13,646 nt of DNA from Treponema sp. (GTDB taxonomy: Bacteria > Spirochaetota > Spirochaetia > Treponematales > Breznakiellaceae), in contig WQXC01000038.1 of NCBI GenBank assembly GCA_009785045.1, positions 1 through 13,646 of the forward strand, read 5' to 3'. Each line of letters starts with the position of its first letter. Positions within the stretch are counted from its first letter, which is position 1. Positions 7,040-13,607 of this stretch are shown here, piece after piece. The position numbers were made by a program, and so were the translations under genes. The notes under the pieces are model-generated. The model did not search any database and was not told where the DNA came from. It was given only the letters and a program-made list of their open reading frames with translations.

Positions 7040-8614
7040 TTACATTAACGGCGCAAAGATTCGCAATATATCCGACACAATCCGCTGGAAGGCATTCTTG
7101 GCGCAGTCTTTCAGTGTCATCTCCTGCGATGAAGGCAGGGTGCGAAGGAAATCTTCTTTAATTGCGGCGATAGTTTCGCTTGCATAAATTAACACGCCGC
7201 ATTCAAAGTGAAGATACAGGCTGCGGAAATCCAGATTGGTTGTGCCGACTGTCGCTATTCTGTCGTCGGAAACAAAAGTTTTTCCATGGTTAAAACCTGA
7301 AGTATACTCGTACACTTTTACACCTGCCAGAATGAGCCTTCTGTAATATGAACGCGATGTAATAGCTACAATTTTTTTATCCCAGCGGTGCGGCGTTATT
7401 ATACGGACATCAACTCCGCTTTTTGCTGCGAGCGAAAGCGCCGAAAGAAGATTATCGTCTACAATAAGGTATGGGGTGTTAATATATAAATAATTTTTTG
7501 CCTGATTAATAATCTGTATGTATACATGTTCTCCTACATTTTCCTTATCGATAGGGCTGTCTGCGTAAGGCTGAACATATCCCCAGGCTTCAAAACCTTC
7601 GGCTACTCCTTTTTCTGTATGTTCAAGGATGTCTTCTTTCCACGGGAAAAATGCATCATACTCATCTTTTTCCTTAAATCCAAGATTCCACATCTGCAGA
7701 AAAATAAGAGTTAACGACCATGCGCCGTCACCTTCCAGCATTATCGCCGCATCTTTCCAGTGGCCAAAACGTTCTACTGCATTTATATACTCATCAGCCA
7801 GGTTAAGTCCGCCTGTAAATGCAACCTTGCCGTCTATTGATATTATTTTTCTGTGATCGCGGTTATTTTGCAAAGACGAAATAATCGGTCTGAAGCGGTT
7901 AAAAACATAAGCTTTAATTCCCTTGTGTGCAAGTTTTTTGTGGAAATCAGGCGGAAGAGTAAAAAAGCAGCCCATGTCATCATACATTATGCGGATATCA
8001 AGTCCTGCAGCAGCTTTTTTTTCCAGAATCTCCAGAATGGAATTGAGCATGATTCCTTCTTTCATAATAAAGAATTCCAGAAAAACATACTTCTGCGCTT
8101 TTTCCAGTTCTTCAAGCACCTTTTTAAAATATGATTCGCCGCAAGGAAAATATTCCTGCCTTGTATTGCCGTAAACGGGAAAACCTGCATATTCCTGTAG
8201 ATAATGAGCCTGTGTTTTAAAATCAGGATATGTATCTGTTAATTCGTTAAGCCTGTTTCCGGGTAGATAAAAAGATTCGTGGCTTTTACTGATGTTTCCA
8301 AAAAGCGCTCTTCTCATTTTTTTTGGATTGGACCAGATATTAAGCATTATGTAAAGTATTCCGCCGAAAAACGGGAACACAAGTATTATAAAAATCCAGG
8401 TTAGCTTATAACCAGGTTTTTCATGTTTATTTATAATATAAATACTGACAATAATACTTATAACAGAAAGTATCCAGTATGAAAACTTTAAATATCTGCC
8501 TGTTCCTGCAATTAACAGGGAAATCAGCAGAATCTGGGCAAGTAAAGACAGAACGACCAGAATTCTTCTTCTAAAAATGAACTTAAATAAATTAATCATT
8601 TTTTTTCTTTGCAT
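7040..8614 (-). CDS. cls: Cardiolipin synthase (phospholipase D family)
   Basis: 524 residues. It joins two phosphatidylglycerols, or another phospholipid pair, into cardiolipin at the inner membrane. Seen: hydrophobic N-terminal segments at about 19-37, 45-63 and 71-91 (PLDc_N type), then two HKD motifs: H254-x-K256-x4-D261 (HRKIISID) followed by GGLN, and H443-x-K445-x4-D450 (HGKTFVSD) followed by GTTNLDFRS. Both active-site halves are complete. The start is uncertain: the ATG at 8614 (MQRKKMINLF) has no Shine-Dalgarno and begins at the predicted transcription start, while the ATG at 8599 (MINLFKF) is also possible. It lies 51 bp after the YciO-like gene and has its own promoter. Confidence 0.93.
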   Translation of the reverse strand: MQRKKMINLFKFIFRRRILVVLSLLAQILLISLLIAGTGRYLKFSYWILSVISIIVSIYIINKHEKPGYKLTWIFIILVFPFFGGILYIMLNIWSNPKKMRRALFGNISKSHESFYLPGNRLNELTDTYPDFKTQAHYLQEYAGFPVYGNTRQEYFPCGESYFKKVLEELEKAQKYVFLEFFIMKEGIMLNSILEILEKKAAAGLDIRIMYDDMGCFFTLPPDFHKKLAHKGIKAYVFNRFRPIISSLQNNRDHRKIISIDGKVAFTGGLNLADEYINAVERFGHWKDAAIMLEGDGAWSLTLIFLQMWNLGFKEKDEYDAFFPWKEDILEHTEKGVAEGFEAWGYVQPYADSPIDKENVGEHVYIQIINQAKNYLYINTPYLIVDDNLLSALSLAAKSGVDVRIITPHRWDKKIVAITSRSYYRRLILAGVKVYEYTSGFNHGKTFVSDDRIATVGTTNLDFRSLYLHFECGVLIYASETIAAIKEDFLRTLPSSQEMTLKDCAKNAFQRIVSDILRIFAPLM

Positions 8615-8621
8615 TATTATA

Positions 8622-8650
8622 ATTCTATATAGTATTTACGGAATTCTCAA
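8622..8650 (-). promoter_or_regulatory. Sigma-70 promoter for cardiolipin synthase
   Basis: On the minus strand TTGAGA (8650-8645), a 17-bp spacer and TAGAAT (8627-8622) match the consensus at 10 of 12 positions. Seven nucleotides separate the -10 box from the ATG at 8614, so the transcript should start at or next to that codon. A perfect TATAAT (8621-8616) also lies there but has no -35 box at a workable distance. Confidence 0.6.
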
Positions 8651-8665
8651 GAAAAAAAGCTACGT

Positions 8666-9346
8666 TCAGGCTGGCCAGGGACCTGCGCCGAAACGCAGGA
8701 CTTTAATCTCGTCTGTACACATATCCAGTATTGTAGAAAAAATCCGCTCCCGTTCTTCGCCGCTGTCTAAAATCAGATCCAAACCTTCAATGTCTTCAAG
8801 TTCCCAGCCGCTTTCAAAAAGTTCGTCTTCGGGAATTGGCGGAAGTTCTGTAACTATTTCTTCAGCATTGGCAGGTTTGTATACCTCGCTGCCGGATCCA
8901 AGGCTAATCATGCTTTTTTTTGCTGTTATCGAATAAAGCGGGTGTTTAAGAGTTTCAATAAGGCGGATAGGAACCTGGTAATCCGGGATACGTACGCCAA
9001 GCTCATTCCTGCGTATATCCAGGAATTTTTCCGTACCGGACAGAGTTTTTAAAATAAAGACATATGGTCCCGGCGAAAGGCGATTAATCACCCTAAAGCG
9101 GGTATTATCAAGTTTAACCACTTCTACAAATTGCGAAATACTTGAGCAAAGAAGTGTAAAGTGACGCTCATCTCTTTCTCCGGACAGTTTTCTTAATTTT
9201 TTTATGGCTGCAGGAGATTTTATTGAACAAACGATACTCCAGCTAGTATCTGTGGGCAGAGCGATTAATCCTCCGTCTTGCAGTACGCGAGCGGCGCGGT
9301 TTAATACTCTGTCATCGATGTTGGATGGGACTATATATTCCAGCAT
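8666..9346 (-). CDS. yciO: YciO-like protein, Sua5/YciO/YrdC (threonylcarbamoyl-AMP synthase) family
   Basis: 226 residues. The YrdC fold is indicated by GGLIALPTDTSWSI (25-38), HFTLLC (62-67), SPGPYVFILK (91-100) and LGVRIPD (116-122). HFTLLC and PGPYVFILK place it with YciO rather than the core TsaC/Sua5 enzymes that make threonylcarbamoyl-AMP for tRNA t6A; the KxR-P motif expected near residue 50 in TsaC is not clear here. YciO function is poorly defined. Odd: an acidic stretch (about 162-200, rich in Glu and Asp) appears to be an insertion relative to E. coli YciO, before the C-terminal STILDM-VLRFGAG strand pair. GAGG at 9354-9351, overlapping the upstream stop codon, serves as ribosome site 4 nt from the ATG; the gap to the preceding gene is 6 bp, so they form an operon. 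Confidence 0.85.
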   Translation of the reverse strand: MLEYIVPSNIDDRVLNRAARVLQDGGLIALPTDTSWSIVCSIKSPAAIKKLRKLSGERDERHFTLLCSSISQFVEVVKLDNTRFRVINRLSPGPYVFILKTLSGTEKFLDIRRNELGVRIPDYQVPIRLIETLKHPLYSITAKKSMISLGSGSEVYKPANAEEIVTELPPIPEDELFESGWELEDIEGLDLILDSGEERERIFSTILDMCTDEIKVLRFGAGPWPA

Positions 9347-9352
9347 ATTACC

Positions 9353-9799
9353 TCATGGTACCCACAATAATTTATCCGGGGCTGATTCTTTTAAATAAAT
9401 ATTCTCATAACGGCCGGAATGTTTATGCGATGTTTTTTCCGGAAAATATGTCTGCATAAAGTACCAGATTACATCTGCCATTATATTTGCCGAATCTGTT
9501 GGAGCATAGCGGTACCATATTTCTTTTTCTTCCAGGATTTTTCTCATTTTTTCGTCATTTCTGCATAATTCCGGGTCTGTAATTTGCCTTAATTCGCTTC
9601 TTAGCCCGCCATAATTTGTCTTTCCAACGGCGAATAATCTAAGACGGTTACTTTCGTCCATCCAGTAAATTTCAAAAATTCCCGCCAGCGCAGGTACCTT
9701 GGAGATAATATCATAACGGTCAGCCTTTGAAAGCGCAGACCATTGGACAAAATAGTAAATGTCTCCATTCTTTTCTGTCGCTGTTATGCCTTGTTTCAT
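9353..9799 (-). CDS. Uncharacterised 148-residue protein with a possible GIY-YIG-like segment
   Basis: I do not recognise the family with confidence. It is soluble, with no signal peptide or membrane helix. Residues 38-71 read LAGIFEIYWMDES, then LFAVGKTNYGGLRSELR, which resembles the start of a GIY-YIG domain (GIY strand, VGK in place of YIG, then an LRxxLR helix), as in UvrC-type PGVY...YVGKA..LRKR. The spacing is plausible, but the later catalytic Glu is not obvious; W95, Y96 and E122 are nearby conserved-looking residues. It precedes the yciO-like gene by 6 bp in the same operon. The start ATG at 9799 has only a weak GTGAG close by. Real-gene status is supported by length, codon-like composition and operon spacing; function is unknown. 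Confidence 0.7.
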   Translation of the reverse strand: MKQGITATEKNGDIYYFVQWSALSKADRYDIISKVPALAGIFEIYWMDESNRLRLFAVGKTNYGGLRSELRQITDPELCRNDEKMRKILEEKEIWYRYAPTDSANIMADVIWYFMQTYFPEKTSHKHSGRYENIYLKESAPDKLLWVP

Positions 9800-9873
9800 A
9801 GCTCACTTTAACATAAAAAAATAACATTTTCTATACATAATTAATTATTAATTGTATGAAAAATAATACAGTA

Positions 9874-9898
9874 CCGGCATTTATATAAATTTCCGGCA
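9874..9898. promoter_or_regulatory. Dyad/direct-repeat element, candidate enhancer (UAS) for the sigma-54 promoter
   Basis: CCGGCA occurs at 9874-9879 and 9893-9898, repeat starts 19 bp apart (about two helical turns). Between them is the perfect 12-bp palindrome ATTTATATAAAT (9879-9890), so the whole block is also CCGG-N15-CCGG. It lies about 96-120 bp upstream of the predicted sigma-54 transcription start, where bacterial enhancer-binding proteins commonly bind. The role is inferred from position. Confidence 0.35.
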
Positions 9899-9966
9899 AT
9901 AGGGCATTTGCGGTAATTCTTTATCTGGTAATGAGTTACACGATTTATATATGATTGATCGCATGC

Positions 9967-9983
9967 TTGGCACGAAAACTGCT
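9967..9983 (+). promoter_or_regulatory. Sigma-54 (RpoN) -24/-12 promoter upstream of the sigma-factor operon
   Basis: TTGGCACGAAAACTGCT matches the consensus YTGGCACGrNNNTTGCW at every defined position except one (C for the first T of TTGC). The GG (9969-9970) and GC (9981-9982) are exactly 10 bp apart, as RpoN requires. The predicted transcription start is about 9994, giving a 5' leader of about 30 nt before the ATG at 10024. A sigma-70 reading of the same bases (TTGGCA, 17 bp, TAAATG) has a poor -10 box. Confidence 0.75.
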
Positions 9984-9993
9984 ATATAGTAAA

Positions 9994-10013
9994 TGCTATT
10001 TTATTAAATAGCA
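9994..10013 (+). promoter_or_regulatory. Perfect stem-loop at the 5' end of the sigma-factor mRNA leader
   Basis: TGCTATTT (9994-10001), loop TATT, AAATAGCA (10006-10013) is a perfect 8-bp stem. It begins at the transcription start predicted from the sigma-54 promoter and its last base is the first base of the Shine-Dalgarno AGGAG (10013-10017). It could protect the 5' end from decay or limit ribosome access. Confidence 0.5.
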
Positions 10014-10023
10014 GGAGAGTAAT

Positions 10024-10875
10024 ATGAACAAGAAACCGGTAAAATCCAGCGATAATCTATTAGATACCTATTTTAAGCAGATAAAAGTTTTTCCTCTTTT
10101 ATCTTTTGATGATGAATTGGATTTATCTAGGAAAATACAGGGTGGAAATACCGATGCGCTTCATACAATGGTGAATTCAAATCTGCGGTTAGTTATTAAA
10201 ATTGCCGCAATGTATAATGTTCCCGGTATTTCACTTTTAGACATAATTCAGGAAGGCAATATTGGGCTTATTCAGGCAGCGAAAAAATACGATTACCGCA
10301 AGAATGTGCGTTTTTGCACATATGCAAGCTGGTGGATACGGCAATTTATAAGCCGTTATATTACTAACAGGCGGCGTCTTGTCCGTTTACCGCAGCGAAA
10401 GGAAGAAACTATTCGCAAAATTCAAAGAGCGTATCATGTTCTGTGTCAGACTATGATGCAGCAGCCGAATAATACTGACATTGCAAAGGAACTGGGTATT
10501 CCGGTTAATGATGTTGATTCTTTTGTTAATTTAGCGGCAGATTCGGTTTCATTTGAACAAACTGTTTTTGATGATGATTCTATAGGCGCTGTGGATTTTC
10601 ATGAAGACTATACCTATTGTCCTGAACGGAATTTTATGAAAAAAGCGTCTTTGGACGGAACAAAACGTATTCTTAATAAATTGATGGACAGGGAAAAACG
10701 TGTTATTAATTACCGTTATCAATTAAACGGCTGTGAACGTCATACGCTTAGGGAAATTGGTGACAAGCTTGAGATATCGCCGGAAACTGTCAGGCAGATT
10801 GAACGCAGGGCGCTTAAGAAAATACGCAGCCATGTAACCGAATTAAAAGAATATCTGTACGTTGAGGCAATTTAG
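10024..10875 (+). CDS. RpoS-like group 2 sigma-70 family RNA polymerase sigma factor
   Basis: 283 residues. It directs RNA polymerase to a set of promoters. Seen: region 1.2 (about 11-43, LLDTYFKQIKVFPLLSFDDE), region 2 (47-117) with LDIIQEGNIGLIQAAKKYDY and the -10-recognition part FCTYASWWIRQFISRYI, region 3 (about 125-190) and region 4 (about 215-272) with the -35-binding helix-turn-helix LREIGDKLEISPETVRQIERRAL. It lacks the large region 1.1 and insert of a housekeeping RpoD, so it is an alternative sigma factor of the RpoS/group 2 kind. AGGAG lies 6 nt before the ATG. The upstream sigma-54 promoter and leader hairpin suggest it is switched on by RpoN. RNB ribonuclease and oxidoreductase genes follow at 14- and 15-bp gaps, probably in one operon. 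Its own target promoters are unknown. Confidence 0.93.
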   Translation: MNKKPVKSSDNLLDTYFKQIKVFPLLSFDDELDLSRKIQGGNTDALHTMVNSNLRLVIKIAAMYNVPGISLLDIIQEGNIGLIQAAKKYDYRKNVRFCTYASWWIRQFISRYITNRRRLVRLPQRKEETIRKIQRAYHVLCQTMMQQPNNTDIAKELGIPVNDVDSFVNLAADSVSFEQTVFDDDSIGAVDFHEDYTYCPERNFMKKASLDGTKRILNKLMDREKRVINYRYQLNGCERHTLREIGDKLEISPETVRQIERRALKKIRSHVTELKEYLYVEAI

Positions 10876-10877
10876 TA

Positions 10878-10883
10878 TATAAT
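10878..10883 (+). promoter_or_regulatory. Candidate -10 box for a leaderless RNB transcript
   Basis: A perfect TATAAT in the gap after the sigma-factor stop lies 6 nt before the RNB start codon. No convincing -35 box is found at 16-18 bp (CTGTAC at 10855-10860 is poor). It may be a secondary promoter or chance. Confidence 0.3.
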
Positions 10884-10889
10884 AAGTGA

Positions 10890-12764
10890 ATGATTGCGGA
10901 AAATGCGCTGGTCATTTACAAAAATAAACCTGCGATTGTAAAAGACCGGACTGACGGTAAATATTCCATTTCTCTTCAGAGCGGAGAGTCCGTAAAGGTA
11001 CGCGATAAAGATATCGAAGTAATTCATCCCGGACCAATTAAGGATTTTAACGGGATTAAAGAGAGCAGTCAGCAGGATTCTTTGATCCGCGATGTGTGGG
11101 AACTGTTATCAGACGAAGGCGCGCTTTTATCTTTAAAGGATTTAACTGGTTTTATTTTTAATGAATATACTCCGTCTTCAGCTTATGCGGCATATTGTCT
11201 GCTTTGTAATGGTCTTTATTTTTCTGGTACAATTGACGCAATTACACCCCGCAGTAAAGATGAAGTTTCAATAGAAGAATCAAAGAGAACTGCTCTGCAG
11301 CGCGAAACAGACGAGCGCGCGCAGTTTCTTGAACGATTAAAATCTGCGATGAAGAATCCTGTTCCAATGCAGCCTGATGACGCGCGTTTTATTCAGGATG
11401 TAGAAGCGCTTGCATACGGAAAAACCGCAAAGAGCCGCACAATGAAAGATCTTGGCATAGGAGAAACTCCCGAAGATGCGCATGTTTTGCTTCTTAAAAC
11501 CGGTTTCTGGACAGGTATGATTAATCCGCATCCTAGCCGATTTGGGCTTTCTCTTTCCGGTGCAGGTTTTTGTCCGGAGCCGCCCTGCAGCGAAGAGCGG
11601 CGTGATCTTTGTCATCTTGCTGCATTCGCAATTGACAGTTCCTGGAGCACAGATCCCGATGACGCTGTATCGATTGAAAAAGCTGATGATGAAGAAAATA
11701 CTTTTTTATATGTTCATGTAGCCGATCTTGCTTCTTCCATTACTTTTGACAGTCCTGCAGAAAAGGAAGCGCGCGACAGAGGCGCTACGCTTTATCTTCC
11801 GGAAGGAACTTTCCGCATGTTAGCCGAAGATTCTATTCCATTGTTCGCAATTGGTTATTCTGAAAAATCCCCGGCGCTGACTTTTAAATTGAAAATTAAT
11901 AATGACGGCGAAGTAGTTGATACAGAGATTTTTCCTTCTGTAATAAAAGCGCAGCGTTTGACATATGAAGAAGCCGACAGCGAAATAAAAAAAGGCGCTG
12001 AATTGCACGCTCTTTACGATTTAGCGCAAAAAATATTTAACCGCCGCACCGCGCATGGAGCAGTAAATATTGAACTGCCGGATATACATATATATGTAGA
12101 AAATGGAAATGTAAATATTAAAACTGTTGATGAGTATCAAGCGGCATTTATTGTAAAAGAATGTATGATTGCCGCCGGTGAAGGCGCAGGAACCTGGGCA
12201 GCTTCACGCGGTCTTGCTTTTCCTTATATTAGTCAGGAAGTTGAATTACAGCCTGAACAATCGCGAGCGGTTAAATCCGGCGGTTTTGCAGGTTCCATTC
12301 AATTGCGTAAGTGCATGAGGCCGCGTATTCTTTCGACCAAACCCGGGCGGCATCAGGGATTGGGTCTTGATACCTACACTCAGGTTACAAGTCCTCTGCG
12401 CCGCTATACTGATTTGCTTGCGCATATTCAAATACGCGCTGTTCTTCGCGGAAATACGCCACTTTCGGCAGATGAAATTTCTGCGCGGCTTGGATTCAGC
12501 GAAGCCGGCGCGATTGCCGCTGTTCATGCCGAACGCGCTTCCGACAATCACTGGAAAATGGTTTTTCTTAGTGATAAAAAAGAATCTGTCTGGGACGCCA
12601 TCGCGCTGGAAAATAAAGGTAATCGCTGGGCAGTTATTATTCCCGCACTAGCGCTGGAAACGCAGGTCGCGCTCCAAAGAGATGTAACACCTAACGATGA
12701 TATCAAATTAATTTTAAAATCTGTAAATATCCCCAAAGGCGAAGCAGTGTTTGTACAGGGATAA
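10890..12764 (+). CDS. RNB-domain (RNase II/R family) ribonuclease
   Basis: 624 residues. RNase II/R enzymes are processive 3'-to-5' exoribonucleases. Seen: the RNB active-site motif IDSSWSTDPDDA, with D249, D255, D257 and D258 at the spacing of E. coli RNase II D201/207/209/210; YVHVADLASSI (274-284); GATLYLPEGTFRML (298-311); and the closing motif TSPLRRYTDLLAHIQIRAVL (500-519) with R504 and R505. The first 50 residues look like a small beta-barrel, followed by a helical region (60-240) rather than evident paired cold-shock domains. The last 50 residues may form a short S1-like barrel. There is no Shine-Dalgarno; the ATG follows the sigma-factor stop by 14 bp. The active site looks intact, but the accessory-domain layout differs from standard RNase R. 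Confidence 0.9.
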   Translation: MIAENALVIYKNKPAIVKDRTDGKYSISLQSGESVKVRDKDIEVIHPGPIKDFNGIKESSQQDSLIRDVWELLSDEGALLSLKDLTGFIFNEYTPSSAYAAYCLLCNGLYFSGTIDAITPRSKDEVSIEESKRTALQRETDERAQFLERLKSAMKNPVPMQPDDARFIQDVEALAYGKTAKSRTMKDLGIGETPEDAHVLLLKTGFWTGMINPHPSRFGLSLSGAGFCPEPPCSEERRDLCHLAAFAIDSSWSTDPDDAVSIEKADDEENTFLYVHVADLASSITFDSPAEKEARDRGATLYLPEGTFRMLAEDSIPLFAIGYSEKSPALTFKLKINNDGEVVDTEIFPSVIKAQRLTYEEADSEIKKGAELHALYDLAQKIFNRRTAHGAVNIELPDIHIYVENGNVNIKTVDEYQAAFIVKECMIAAGEGAGTWAASRGLAFPYISQEVELQPEQSRAVKSGGFAGSIQLRKCMRPRILSTKPGRHQGLGLDTYTQVTSPLRRYTDLLAHIQIRAVLRGNTPLSADEISARLGFSEAGAIAAVHAERASDNHWKMVFLSDKKESVWDAIALENKGNRWAVIIPALALETQVALQRDVTPNDDIKLILKSVNIPKGEAVFVQG

Positions 12765-12779
12765 AGGAATCTGAAGAAT

Positions 12780-13364
12780 ATGAATATATTAATTGTTTAT
12801 GCGCATCCAAGCGATGATTCATTTTCATACAATGTAAAAAATCATTTTATTATGGGTTTGGAAAAAGCAGGGCATAGTTATATAGTTTCTGATTTATATA
12901 AAATGAACTTTGTTACAGATATTAGCGAAGCAGAATATTTACGTGAAGCCAATTATAGGCTGGATTTACCTGTTCCCGGCGATGTTATTATTGAGCAAAA
13001 CAAAATCAATAATTGTGATGGTATATGTTTTATTTATCCTGTTTTTTGGACAGAAGCGCCTGCAAAACTTGTTGGATGGTTTAACCGTGTTTGGACATAT
13101 GGTTTTGCATATGGAGAAAGAACGATGAAACAACTTGAAAAAGCTTTAATTCTCTGTGTTTCCGGACATTCAAAAGAAAAACTTCAGGATATTGGACATC
13201 TTGATAGTATGAAAACTGTTATGCTTGGAGACAGGCTGTTTGACAGAGTTAAAACCAAAGATTTTATTGTGTTGGATTGTATGACAAAATTTAATAATGA
13301 ACTGCGGGAAAAAAATTGGGATAAACATCTTTCAACAGCATTTAATGCCGGTTTAAAATTTTAA
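12780..13364 (+). CDS. Flavodoxin-fold NAD(P)H-dependent oxidoreductase (NQO1/KefF-like)
   Basis: 194 residues, the standard size for this quinone-reductase-like family. Seen: a first beta strand and loop MNILIVYAHPSDDSFSYNV (flavin-phosphate binding), the core PVFWTEAPAKLVGWFNRVWTYGFAYG-type block (86-111) that contacts the flavin and closes the active site, and ILCVSGHS (123-130). The likely reaction is two-electron reduction of quinones or other electrophiles by NAD(P)H using FAD or FMN, usually protective. AAGGA (12764-12768) is a rather distant ribosome site (11 nt). The 15-bp gap from the RNB gene suggests it is the third gene of the sigma-factor operon. The C-terminus (from about residue 150) is less typical than the core. 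Confidence 0.87.
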   Translation: MNILIVYAHPSDDSFSYNVKNHFIMGLEKAGHSYIVSDLYKMNFVTDISEAEYLREANYRLDLPVPGDVIIEQNKINNCDGICFIYPVFWTEAPAKLVGWFNRVWTYGFAYGERTMKQLEKALILCVSGHSKEKLQDIGHLDSMKTVMLGDRLFDRVKTKDFIVLDCMTKFNNELREKNWDKHLSTAFNAGLKF

Positions 13365-13383
13365 TATAGTTGTAAATTGTAAG

Positions 13384-13581
13384 TTGTTATTAAAGAATAA
13401 AGAGGCTAAAGCAATTTGTTTTAAACATAATTCATGTACATTAAACGAAACATTATTCGTTTTAAAATCATATAATGCCATCATAGATGAATGTGTTTTA
13501 TATAAGAATTTCATATATAAGATGTTAGGCGCAAGTTTTTTAAGATATGAAAATATTGAAATAATTCATAATATGAATTGA
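13384..13581 (+). CDS. Doubtful small ORF, 65 codons, no recognised family
   Basis: AT-rich ORF with a TTG start and no Shine-Dalgarno; the first in-frame ATG comes only near the end. The peptide has several Cys, Asn and aromatic residues, no signal peptide and no clear domain. Its stop overlaps the -35 box of a strong promoter. It may be a gene remnant or chance. The rest of 13365-13646 holds only that promoter and AT-rich DNA. Confidence 0.2.
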   Translation: MLLKNKEAKAICFKHNSCTLNETLFVLKSYNAIIDECVLYKNFIYKMLGASFLRYENIEIIHNMN

Positions 13582-13607
13582 CATAAAATAATAAAACAGG
13601 ATATAAT
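13578..13607 (+). promoter_or_regulatory. Consensus sigma-70 promoter pointing out of the window
   Basis: TTGACA (13578-13583), an 18-bp spacer and TATAAT (13602-13607): both boxes match perfectly, the strongest sigma-70 promoter seen here. The start of transcription is expected near 13614. It should drive a gene or stable RNA beyond base 13646. Confidence 0.72.

Noticed and set aside
8652..8699. Possible terminator after the yciO-like gene
   Set aside because: A 6-bp hairpin (8682-8699) and a T7 run exist on the minus strand, but 23 nt separate them, so it is not an intrinsic terminator.
9967..9995. Sigma-70 promoter TTGGCA-17-TAAATG for the sigma-factor gene
   Set aside because: The -10 box matches only three of six positions, while the same bases fit a sigma-54 promoter almost perfectly.
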